NCBI GenBank assembly: GCA_030019105.1
Contig: JASEGY010000004.1
Location: 1-21,691, forward strand
Source of the DNA: a bacterium
GTDB lineage: Bacteria; UBA9089; JASEGY01
Length of the DNA: 21,691 bases
Direction of reading: 5' to 3'
The position numbers and the translations under genes are program-made. Shown in pieces: positions 5,284 through 17,200 of the stretch; the first letter of the stretch is position 1; each line of letters begins with the position of its first letter. A model generated the notes under the pieces. It saw only the letters and a program-made list of their open reading frames with translations. It ran no database searches and had not been told where the DNA came from.

Positions 5284-8200
5284 CTAATAGTTCCCCTGCA
5301 GCCTCAGGAACCAGCCCTTAGCAGAGTAGTCGTTGGCTGAATTGACCTTGTCCGTAAAGTCAGTGAAATTGTAACCGGCGCCGAACCAGAGATGGTTGAC
5401 CACCTGGCGGTTTACTTCCACTAAGAAACCTTTGCGCCGGTCGTCGGCTTGCTTCTGAGCCAGGAGGCGATATTCCAGGCCGGCATCCCACTGATGGGTC
5501 AGGTGATAATTCAGGCGATTGATCCACAGCCAGATCTCTGCTTCTTTACTTATCTCTGACCGGGTTTCTTTCTCACGCTTGTCAGCAAACCTCTCCACCA
5601 ACTGGAACCTTCGGCCAAGGTCAAAGGCCCCTTCTAGGGAGGCGATGTTGATCTCGCTTTTGTAATCGGTCGCCGGCCGCTGATCCACTAAATTAGTATA
5701 TCTGGCTAAGAGATTGACCCAGTCGTGATCAACCGGCCGGTAGGCCAGGCCAATCCCGGCTTCTCTGGATTCAGCCCCGGTTTTATTGGTAAGCTTGTCT
5801 TCGGTCAGGCTGTAGTTGACCTTACCCAACAGGGAGAGGTTGGGTGAAAGCTTCAAAGTGGCCGCATTAGTGGTCAGAAACTGCTGCTGTTCTTTCCCCG
5901 GGCCGTCATCACGCCTGAGCTCCAGTTTAGTTGATGCCTTGCCCAGATCCGAGGCCAGGTATTCCAGAGCAACCGATCCGGCATCCCTGGTCGTTTTACT
6001 CCCATTTTTGATCCCGCTGTGTTCAAAGCTCAGGTTGGCAAAGAGACCTTCTGAAAGCTCGAATTTATTGTTCAGCCCGACCACTGACCGGCTGGTCTTG
6101 CCGTCAATGGCTGAAGAGAGCTCATACTGGGCGTAAGTCCTGGTGCTGTTGTTCAGGATGGTTTCAGCGCCAAAGATAGTTGTTGCCTGAGAAGAACTAA
6201 AGGTTTGATCCAGATAGAGATTGGATTTATCCGAGACCCTGGCCTTAACACCAACTAAGGCGCTTTCTCCCGCGCTTCCCGTAGCCCCCTGAATTTGACC
6301 GGAGAGTCTTTCATTGACCTTGAGATTAAGTCCCACTAAGGCACTCTCTCCCTTGCTCCCGGTTGTTCCCTGAATTTGACCGGAGAGTTTGGCATTAAGC
6401 CGGGCCTCCAGGTTGGCGATAGTTTGGTTATTTTTGGCCTTATCATCAAGGGTCTGCTGGTGCGCCAGGCCGGCTTTAAGCCGGTCGGATATCCGCCAGC
6501 CTATTTGGCCGGCAATGGCGTTGATTGCATCCACCCCTTCCGGATTATCCTGCTGGAATTCTGCCGTGAGATTCAGGGCATCGCTCAGGGCCTGACTTGC
6601 CTGGAGGGTAATCAGGCTTCTTTCATCAGAGGCTTCAGGGGCGGTTAAATTTTTGATTCGCTCATACTTGAGGGTGATGGCATTACCTTCAAACAGTTGG
6701 GCCGCCACTTCCCCGCCGGCCTTTTCAAGTCCATTTTCCTGGATGCTTCCGTTGGCCGAGAACCCGGCTTCTAACTTCTGGTAATAGGCCCCCAGACGCA
6801 TATTGAGGTCACCATCCATCCACTCAGCCAGATCAAGGCTGCCCGTGATCTTGACCGCATTACCCTCTTTATCTGCTGCAATCGTTTCCTGACTGAAGCC
6901 CATGCCTCCATCCACACTTATCCAGTTCTCGGTATCTTCTTCCTGGCTCCGGGCGTACTCAGCCGTCAGTTTGGTATTAGCAGAAGCCCTTAGCGTAACA
7001 TCTGCTCCCTGTAGTTGGTAGTCACTATTATCTCTGGATTCGCCGGCATAGCTGGCCCCAATGGCCAGGCTGTCGGTCAGGTGTTGTCTTACTCTCCCAC
7101 CGTAGGTTCCCTGGCTGAAGTCATCTACCTGATATTCATAGTCAATTACAACCCAGACAGAATGTCCGGGCAGAATATTGCCATCAATTAAGGTATTAGC
7201 TTCAGTTACGCTCGGAATGGGCTGCTTGAAGATGATCCGGCCCTCTTCATACTTGATATTGTAGTCGATGTTCTGCTTTAATTCTTCCTTAGAGAGGAGC
7301 CGCCCGGTATCCTTATCTCTGACCTCGATCCTTACTTTTTCGCTCCCTTCCGCGAGACGGTCATGTTTCAGGTAATAAAGGGAGCCGCCGGTTCCTCTGA
7401 ACTCGTTGTGGGCTGACCGCTGGTGGGCCTCGGCCCCAAATAAGATCACCTTAGTAAAGGGATCCCCATCTTTAGTTTTCGAGACACTCTGGAATTGCAG
7501 CTTGCCCCCATACAAGGTCCGGTTATATCCGGCCAATTCGGTTTCGTTCAGGCCGGTAGCATAATCACCAAAGATAAAGTGGGACTGATCCCGGTCAACC
7601 CGCAGATAGAAAAGCTCCTGGGAATCAGCGTCATAAGTCAGATTGGAGCTGTCTCCATAAATGGGATAGTAACGGTCAGGATCAAGATTGGTCAACAATC
7701 GTTTCTCGTCCTTACGGTCGGTATCCAGAGAAGAAGCAATGAGATACCTGCCTTTTATCCTGCCTTTCAGATAGTAGGCCACCCGGCCGTCAGAGTAAAG
7801 GTCACCGCTGTATTTATCATCCCCCTCAATAGGCTCAATATTACCCTCGGTATTCATCTGGCCGATGGTGCCATCAGCGATAGCCACCAGGAAGAGGTAA
7901 TCTTCCGGCTCTCCTGGTTTTACTTCCGGTTGTTTAACCGTCTCAACCTTGAAGGCAGGCGTTACTTTTTGTTCCGCCGAGACAGAGTACCCTTCAGGAT
8001 TAGTGACCACGATCCGGTAAGTATTCTCGGCATCTTTTACGGGAACCCCCTGGCTGTATGACCCATCTTCACTTACCTCCGTCCTGAAGTTATTGATCAT
8101 AACTTTGTTTCCCGGGTCGGTTCTGCCGGTCAGGACAACGGATGATATTTCGTCGCTGATAGCTTTACTTACCGGCCCGCCAGGTCGGCTCGGCCCGGTA

Positions 8201-11200
8201 ATAGTCAGGGCAGGCAGGGTTACTGTCATAGACGAGCTAAGTCCGGTGCCATTGTTAATCTCAATAGTCAGCTTGTTATTCCGCAGCCCGATTGAGTCGA
8301 TCCGGTTGAAGAATTCCATATTTTCATCAATAGTTACAGGAACGCCGTTGACAATAACCTTAGCCGGTTTAATGGCCCGGTCTGTTTCCGGTGGTAATTC
8401 CACCTCGCTGGCCTGACTCTTGATCTCTACCCGGCGGTTAAGCTGCATCCCTTCAGGGGTGTCATTAGAGGCCACCGGCTTTCTTTCTCCATAGCCAACT
8501 GCGGTCAGGCGATCCTCATCAATCCCCTCTTCCTTGACTAAGTAATTCTTTACAGATGTCGCCCGATTCTGGGAGAGAATCAAATTGTGGGCATCAGAGG
8601 CCCGGGAATCAGTATGCCCTTCGATGACTACATCCTCGTAGGGATATTTTCGCAGGGTGTCAGCCGTTTCCTTCAGGCTTTTTCTGGCATCAGGCCTGAT
8701 GTCGTATCTATCCGTATCAAAAAGCGTCCCTCTAAGGATAATAGAGATGACCCTTTCTCCCTTGACTCCAAAGACCCGTTCATCGTGAGTGGCCATTCCT
8801 TTAGCCTTATTAGAAGCCTTTAGTTGATACCAATAGACCTGACCTGCCCGGATAAGGTTTCCTGACCGGTCACGTCCATCCCAGGCGATTTGAGCCGGTG
8901 GGTGGCCGGTGCCTTTAATGACATTAATTAGATCTCTATCCTGGCCTAAAACAGTCAGGGTCCAGTCAGTAATTTCACTTTCGCTTCTGATGTAAGGCAT
9001 GAAGACAGCCTGTTCAGCCAGCTCGTCGCCTTTAATAATCAGATACTTCTGCTGTAAGCGGCAATCAGCCACCAGCAGGTCTATTGATCTCCCATTCAGT
9101 TTGGCCTTAATCTCTCGCACATCCCCTGAAAGGACAACCGGGTTTATCCTTTCTTCGGCCGTAAGCATGCCGGTCTTTATTTCTACCTTCTCCGGTTCCC
9201 GGGACTCAAGACCTACCCCAAAATTCACTTTGGCTGTTAATCCTTCCGTGATAGAGACAATACGGCTCTCTTCGGTGGTAAAGGTGGCTCCGGGCGGAAG
9301 GGTGGCGGCATTTACCTTTACGGCCCGCTGCCCGGCCCTGACCGGATAGAGACGGTATTTACCTTCCGGATCAGTCGTCGAATATGTTCCATTATCCATG
9401 GCGACCATTGCCCCCGGGATGCCTTCCTCTCCGGAATCACAGTAACCATTACCGTCCTTATCCCAGAAGACCTTACCAATGATAAGCCCGGCATCTAAGA
9501 AGGAATTCTCGATTACTTCCACTTTGGCCCGGTCTTCGTTAGAGACAGGCCGGCCGTCTTTATAGGCCAGGGCCAGGTTAATGTATTCATCCCGGATCAC
9601 CCCTGAGCCAATGACCAATCGGTAAGTAATAGACCTCTCACTTGAGACATCACCGAGACTGAATTGCAGCCTTCGCCCGGTCCGGACAGGATCAGATGTC
9701 TTTTGCCCGTCGATCAGGGTTGTCCCTTCAAGGTACCTGAATCCGGCCGGCATGGTGTCAATAACTTCAACACCTGTGACCTCAGTCACCCCCGCTCTGG
9801 GGCCAAGATTGATGGTATAGGTAATGATGTCGCCGATAGATGCCTGCCGCTTATTAGCGGTCTTTTCGAGTTCTAAGGCGATCCCGGTCACCTTGGTCAC
9901 AATCGTAACCACCGGCTGTCCGTTATTAGTGTGAACCGGATCGGTTTGATCCGACCTGATGGCGGCAATGTTGCTGATCTCTGTCCCGGAATTTACCTCA
10001 TCCTTCACCTTAACCTTAAAAGTAACGCTCGTATCGCTCTGATTAGCCAGACTACCGATATTGAACGTGAGCACCCCATTGGCAAAGGTATCGGCGGTTC
10101 GCCAGCTTGTGGCTCCCGAGACATAATCGGTGAACTCAGGCAGGGTGTCAGAGATCATCACGCCGGTGGCGCCACCCAGGCCGGTATTTTTGACCGTGAT
10201 AAGATAGGTCAGGATGTCCCCGGACAGGACATCACCGCCATTATCATCCGTAACCGACTTGGTGCTCTGGCCCAGGTCAGGCGATTCAGGGCTGAGCGGG
10301 ATATTTAGATTGACCGGACCCTCATTAGGCTCAATAGAGAATGAGGTTTGATAGGCCTGGTAATATTTCCCTTCATACAATCCGGCCGTAACCCGTAGTT
10401 TATGTAATCTATTATTAACCATGAAGGCATAGTTGCCCCCGGCATCAGTCGTATCCGGGTTATCCTGAGCCTGGCCTTGATAGGTTGGAAGACCTACCTT
10501 ATTTCCTGTTACGGAATCCAGGAGTTCTACCGGCACCCCCGCCAGCCTTTTTCCGGTTTTGGCATCAAAGACGTATCCGTAAGGATCGATGAGGTCAGTG
10601 ATATTAATGATAACCGTGCCTTTTTCCTCTCCACCGGTTACTTTTAATCGATACCAGGGGAAATTAACCGGATCAGCCGTAAAGTATCCTGCGGGGGCTT
10701 CGGTTACGGCTAAATAGTAAACACCAGCCGCCGGCAGGTTGGCTGCAAAGAAGTGGCTTTTGGCATTAGTAGTAACAACTACCGGATTACTATCAAAGTC
10801 AAGTATGGAGTTGCCTTTCCAATCCTGCAGGGTGAGGGTTACCCCTGGCATTGTCTCTCCGGATACTCTGTCTTTGACTATCCCACTAATGCTGTTGGCC
10901 GGCCTGGCCGGAACGCCCGGTTCAGTTACCGTAACATGGTAAATAGCCGGCTCTGTATCACCCGGTAGAGTAACCCTGGTCAGGTAATCCCCGGGCTGGG
11001 TGACCGGGACACTGTACCGGCCATTGGTATCAGTAACGTCCTCTCCCACGTAATTGTCAGCTAAATCAGTTACGGACACATCTATCCCCGGCACAGGCAG
11101 ATGAGTGTAACCATCAATGATCCTGCCCTCTACCCGGCCGGCAAAGACGGTCCTGGCCCGGTCCGTCGAGGTGTCGGAGGGATCATTCGGGTCAGTGTAG

Positions 11201-14200
11201 GCGGCAATTATGGTATCACCATCATCGACCTGAAGTGTCCCGTCTCCTGGGACAACGCTTCCTGCTCCAGTGAGGATATTACCGGAGAAGATACCTGTGG
11301 CTTTCCCGGTCTCATACAGGCTCACGGTTTCAGTGTCTCCCCGGATCGGATTGGTAACAGTTACGGTTATATTTTCGATCTGAGCCGAGTTCTTGTTTTC
11401 GTCTTTATCCGTAACCTCAATGTAAATTGGACTGGCGATCAGGTATTCATCCTCATCCTGCTCTCCGGTCTCGTTGGTGAACCGGGTCACAGACCGGGAG
11501 GTAACAGTCACTTCCACCGGCAGGCTTTCCCGTGGCAGGGTCTGGCGGGAATCAATGGTCGCCCGGTTAGTAATTACAGTTCCCACCGGAACACTAAGCA
11601 GTACCTTTACCTGGTAGCCCAGGGTAAGATCAGGGCCGCCACCCGAGAGTAGTGTGCTCAGGTTCCATTTCAGGCGGGCTGAGTCAGAGGTATCAGCCCC
11701 ATCACCGGTAATGGAGCCTGGAATGTATTCGACGCCGGACGGCAGGGTATTGGTGACGATGACCCCAGTGGCCTCCACGCTGTTGATATTGCGGCAGGTA
11801 ATGGTATAGGTGATAATATCTCCGGGGTTGGCTGTAGCGACATTAGCCTCCATCCCGATGCTCAAGGTAGGGGCAAGCATTCCAGCCGAAGCAGCCGAGG
11901 TGTCGGACGGATCGTCAGGATCGGTGTAAGTAACCTCGACGGTATCGCCTTCTGAGACCTGAAGGATGCCGTCACCAGGGAGAGTGTCGCCGGGATCAGT
12001 GCCCAGCCCGAGCAAACTAATGAAAATACCGCTGGCCGGCCCTGTCTCGGTCAGGGTAACGGTCTCGGTATCCCCGGTTACCGGATCAATTACCGTCACG
12101 GTTACGGTCTCAGTCGTGCCGGTATCCTGATTCTCATCTTCGTCGGTTACCTCAATGGAGATGACGTCGCCAATCGAATATTGAGATGTCTTTTTTCCAC
12201 CGGCATCCAACAGCCGGGTTGAAGAGAAAGAGGTCACCGTGAGGCTTATTGGCTCGCTTTCGAGAGGCAGTATCTCTTTGGAGTCAATAACCGCCGAGTT
12301 AGTAATGATCGTACCGGCCGGCACGGTATCTTTCACCAGGGCATCGTAGGTCAAGGTGATCCCGGTTGTCAAGGGGGAGACAGTGCCCAGGTCCCACCGG
12401 AGGTGTGTTGGATCAGAGTCGTCGGCCCAGGGGCCGGAGATAGAGCCGGCCACGTATTCCAGTTCAGCCGGCAGGGTATTTTCGACCACGGTTAAAGTGG
12501 CCGAGGTATGGTTCATGTTTCCGCAAATAATGGTGTAAGTGACTACATCTCCCGGATTGGCCCGATCCGGATCAACGGAAATCTCAATCGTCAAGGTCGG
12601 GGCAAGCATTCCGGCCGAAGCAGCCGAGGTATCGGACGGGTCGTCAGGGTCAGTGTAGGTAACCTCAATTGTATCGCCCCCTGAGACCTGAAGGGTTCCG
12701 TCACTAAAGACAGCGCTGCCCGGGTTAGTAGCGAGTGAACCGATAAAGATGCCGCTGGCCGGGTCTGTCTCGGTCAGGGTAACACCTTCCGTATCTCCGG
12801 TTACCGGGTCAACTACTGTTACTGTTACGGTTTCAGCCGTGAGGGTATCGTGATCCTCATCTTCGTCAGTCACCTCAATATAGACAGGCCCGCCAATCGA
12901 GTATTGATCCGTCTCTTCTCCTCCGGTATCCAACAGCCTGATCGAGGAAAAGGAGGTAACCTTAACATCTACCGGGTCACTTTCTATCGGCAAGGTCTCT
13001 TTAGCTTCAATGACAGCCGAATTAGTAATGATCGTGCCTGCCGGAGCGCCGGCTTTTACCCGCACCCGGTAGGTAAGCTGATTCCCAACCGATCCGGAGG
13101 TCACCGTGCCTATGTTCCAGACCAGGTGCGTTGTATCAGAATCATCGCCATCACCGGTGATGGTTTCTGCGATGTATTCCACTTCAGCCGGCAGGGTGTT
13201 GGTAATGACCACTTCAGTTCCGTCAGTATGATCCTCATTTCCGTAAGTAATGGTGTAAGTAATGACTTCACCGGGGTTGGCAAAAAGCGGGTCAGCCGAT
13301 ATTTCGATGACTAAGGACGGTTCTAACATCCCGGCTTGAGCCGTGGATGTGTCAGTAGTATCATCCGGGTCAACGTAGCCGGCCTGGATGACATCTCCAC
13401 CCTGGACCTGAAGGGTTCCATCGCCGGCGGCCGGCGCCGCCAGGCCGGCTCGGCCCGCAGGGCTGGTGGGCAGGGAGCCGGTAAAGATACCGCTGCCTGG
13501 TTCGGTTTCAGTAAGCGAAACAGTCTCAGTATCGTTTGTGCCCGGATCAATAACAGTGACCGTAATAGTTTCAATAGCTTCCGTATCGGCATTCTCATCC
13601 GGGTCAGTGACCCGGATGTAGACCGGCTTACCTATGGAATATTCATCGACCTCCTGACCGGCTTCATCGGTAAAACTGGTTTTAGATGTCGAGGTGACCT
13701 CTACGTCGAAGGGCAGACTTTCTGTAGTCAGTGTTTCCAGGGACTGAATCAGGGCGATATTCGAAATGATGGTTCCGGCAGAGACACCTTCCTTTACTCT
13801 CGCCTGGTAGGTTAATGAAGCGCCTGCTTCTCCGGAAAGGAGGTCGCCAATATACCAGTAAAGGAAGGCTGGGATTGAGTCATCAGCCTCAGGTCCTTCG
13901 ATGGAACCGGGGACATATTCCAGCAGATCAGTAGGAACAGGGGCCAGGACTTCTATTTCCGTGGCCGGGACAGGGCCGGTATTAACATAGTTGATAGTAA
14001 AGGTGATGACATCGCCCGGATTGGCCCGCCAGGCCGGCTCGGCCCGGTCAAGGTTGCCTGAAATATCGATCTCTAAGATCGGGGCCAGCATTACGGCCCG
14101 ATCAGACGAGGTGTCCGTAGAATCATTCGGATCAGTGTAAACCACCAAGATGGTATTTCCGGACTCAACCTGAAGCACATGGTCACCAGGGTTTCCCCCT

Positions 14201-17200
14201 TTATGGCTGGTGGGGATAGAACCGGTAAATATCCCGCTATTAGCCTCTGTTTCAGTCAGGATAACGGTTTCAGAATCCTCTGTGACCGGATCGGTTAGGG
14301 TAACCTGTATTAATTCGATTCGATTTGCATCCTCATTTTCGTCGGCATCGTTTAATTTAATATAGACAGGATGACTAACCGAGTATTCCTCTACAGTATC
14401 CCCTGTTTCATCAGTGAAGGTAATTTCTGAAAGTGAGGTCACCTCCACCTCGGTTAAACCGCTCTCTTTGGGTAAAGTCTCCTTAGAATCAATCACGGCT
14501 AAGTTCGGGATGATGGTTCCATTCGCCAGGCCTTCTTTGACCTTTACCTGGTAGGTAACACTCCGGCCGGTCACGCCGGCAGACATGCTTCCGATATTCC
14601 AGGTCAGGCAGGTTGAATCGGAGTCATCTACGGGACCGGTCGCAGAGCCGGTGATATATTCTACTTCCTCCGGCAGGGTATCGCTGATAACCACCTCAGT
14701 GGCATCAACGTGATCCGTATTTCCATAATAGATGGTGTAAGTGAAAACGGCCGCCGGGTTGGCAAAGTCAACCCCGGCCTGCTTGGCAATGGCCAGGCCG
14801 GGCCAGACCACGATTGCCTTAGTCGCTCTGTTGCCATTGACCTCGTTTCCATCATTATCAGTCTCTTCGAGGGTAATAGGCTGCTCACTCTCTACCTGGC
14901 CCTGGTTTTCAATAATAGTATTCTCAGCCACCACTTCATTTATCGTGACACTGAAGGTGATCGTGGCCGCAGCGTCAACGACAACGGTTCCCTCCGGCTG
15001 ACTAGGGGAATTAATCAGCATCCCGTAAACCAGCGGCGATGTCCCGGCTGTGTCAGGCACACTTGCCCCGTTCAAGGTAGTGCTGCTAAGGACGTAGGTC
15101 GTGCTGTCCGGAATAAGGTCTATTAGAGTGGTTTTAGTCGCGTCCATGTTGCCATTATTGGGAACAACAATGGTGTAGGTAATAGTTTGGCCCGGAGTAG
15201 GAATGGGATTATCCACGGTTTTGGCGCATCGGCTGAAATCAGGGGTGGACTTAATAGTAACATCCGTTGGATCATCCCCGTTTTCGTCATTGAAATCATC
15301 ATCTGTTTCTTCAGGCAGGCTTTCGCTACTGGTAACCACCCCCTGGTTAGGGATCAAGGTTCCATTGGCTAAGGGCAAGGCTATTCGCACCCGGTAAGTA
15401 ATGACCGCAGTATCATTTACCTCCACCATGCCTGTGGCTTCACCAGGGGAGTTGATCAGCATCCCGGAGACCACCGGACTCATCCCGCTCACGTCAGAGA
15501 CCGGCGAGCCATTCATGGTAGTGCTGTTGGGTAGATAAACAGTGTTAGCCGGCATTGGATTTTGGTAAATAGTATTGGTGGAGTTAATATTCCCCTGATT
15601 AGGGATGGTTACGGTGTAAGTTACGATTTCACCGGGATTAGCCGTTGGTTTATCCACGGCTAAGTGGGCCATGGCAAAGTCCGGCCTGGTTACTACGGCC
15701 AGGGTTGGATTATCACTGTCATCATCGCTGTCAGCATCTGTTTTTTCGGTTGTGCCCGGCTGATCGCTCAGGGCTATCCCCTGATTGCTGATGGTGATTA
15801 TTCCCCGGGGCAGGTCGGTATCGACCGTTACCTGGAAGGTAACCCTGGCCAACGAGAGCGCTCTTACTACACCGGCCGTGTCTCCGGGTGAATTAACCAG
15901 CATGCCGGTTATCAGCGGAGGTAATCCGGCGATATCTGCTAGCGGGGTATCATTTAAGGTAGTGCTCTCAGGTATGTAGGTAGTAAATTCCGGGATATTA
16001 TCCTGAAGCTTAGTTCCGGTTGAGCTCATATCGCCGGTATTCTTTACCAGGATGGTGTAAGTCAGGGTATCCCCAATATTGGGGGTAGGATTATCAACCG
16101 TCTTCAGGGTAAGGCTGAAGTCAGGGCTGCTGGTAACGGCATTCAGTGTTGGACTGGTGGTTACCGGCCCGGTTTCGGCTGTTTCAACAAGGGCGGTATT
16201 GGTAATGTTGGTTCCGTTATCCAGCGGGAAGGCCAGCTTGACTTGATAGCTTAATATCTTCTCCTCGCCCACAGCTAAGGAGGTCAGGCCCCAAATCATA
16301 ACCGGAGCCGTATCGGTTCGACTGTCTCCGCCGGTGATTGTTCCCTGGAGGTAAGAGGTGTTAGCCGGAATAGTATCGGTTACCAAGATAGATGTGGCGG
16401 TGTCGGTTCCGGTATTCCTCAGGGTAATAGTATAAGCCAGGGTATCACCCGGTCTCAGGTCACCGCCATTTACATCCGCAGATGCCTTTGTACTGGAGGA
16501 AAGGTCAGGGAAGCTGACCACTTCATCGTCAGTGGGGCCAATCACTACCGGTCCGGTCTCGGAAGGATCGAGGGTGGCGGTATTGGTGATATGGCTTCCA
16601 TTGGACAGCGGGGAATTGACTCTTACCTTGAAGCTCAGGCTGGTATCTGCCCCGATATCCAGAGTGGTGATCTCCCAGGTGAGGATGTTTGCGAACTCTG
16701 AGTAGGTATCTCCACCAGTGATGCTACCGGTCAGGTAAGTAGTATTGGCCGGGATGGTGTCGGTAACCAGGATATTAGTGGCGGGCAGCCCACCCCTGTT
16801 CCTGACGGTAATAGTATAAGTCAGGGTATCTCCCGGACTCACATTCCCTCCATTAACATCAGCGGAGACCTTGGTGCTCCGGCTAAGGTCAGGCCTGACA
16901 GCTACTGTGTTCATAGTCTCGTTGGTTTCGATCGGACCGGTTTCAAAGCTGTCTATGGCAGCCGTATTTTTTATTTCGGTTCCATCGGGGACAGTATCAT
17001 TGACCCTTACCCGGTAGGTCAGGGTTTCACCGTCACCTGCTTCCAGCGTAAGGAATGTCCAGAACAGGAGGGATGTATCGCTGGCATTTGCTCCGCTGCC
17101 GGTAATGGAACCCGGCACATAAGCAGTATTTTCAGGCACAGTGTCCGTTACCACTACGCTGGTAGCGGTATCAGTGCCGGTATTTACTACGGTGATTGTG

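Larger units (their letters stand above)
11150..14803 (-). repeat. Composite repeats: DUF11 alternating with an acidic GIFTG-YTDP module
   Basis: Five DUF11-like repeats alternate with five copies of a different module of roughly 115 residues, giving a composite period of about 240-255 residues. The second module reads: F/L-xx-(E/A)(T/G)G, Y.(I/V)..P(I/V)YI.(V/L).D.DE(N/D) (acidic, possibly calcium-binding), VTV.DP.T.D.E.V.LTET, (S/T)GIF.G, DG.LQV..GDT and a closing YTDP(N/D)D..DTS. Near-identical wording among copies (LTET, YTDPDDPSDTS) suggests expansion by duplication. I do not recognise the second module as a named family with certainty. Confidence 0.75.

Noticed and set aside
6462..6481. 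Fourth copy of the GC-rich module
   Set aside because: Only about 13 bases (CGCCAGGCCGGCT) match and they encode an ordinary strand of the membrane module; chance similarity is likely.
7495..8061. 188-codon plus-strand open frame inside the giant gene, and similar long antisense frames (for example 11101-11652, 13336-13815)
   Set aside because: They lie opposite repeat-encoding DNA of the giant gene, have no ribosome binding sites or domain content, and recur at matching places in related repeats, as expected for shadow frames.
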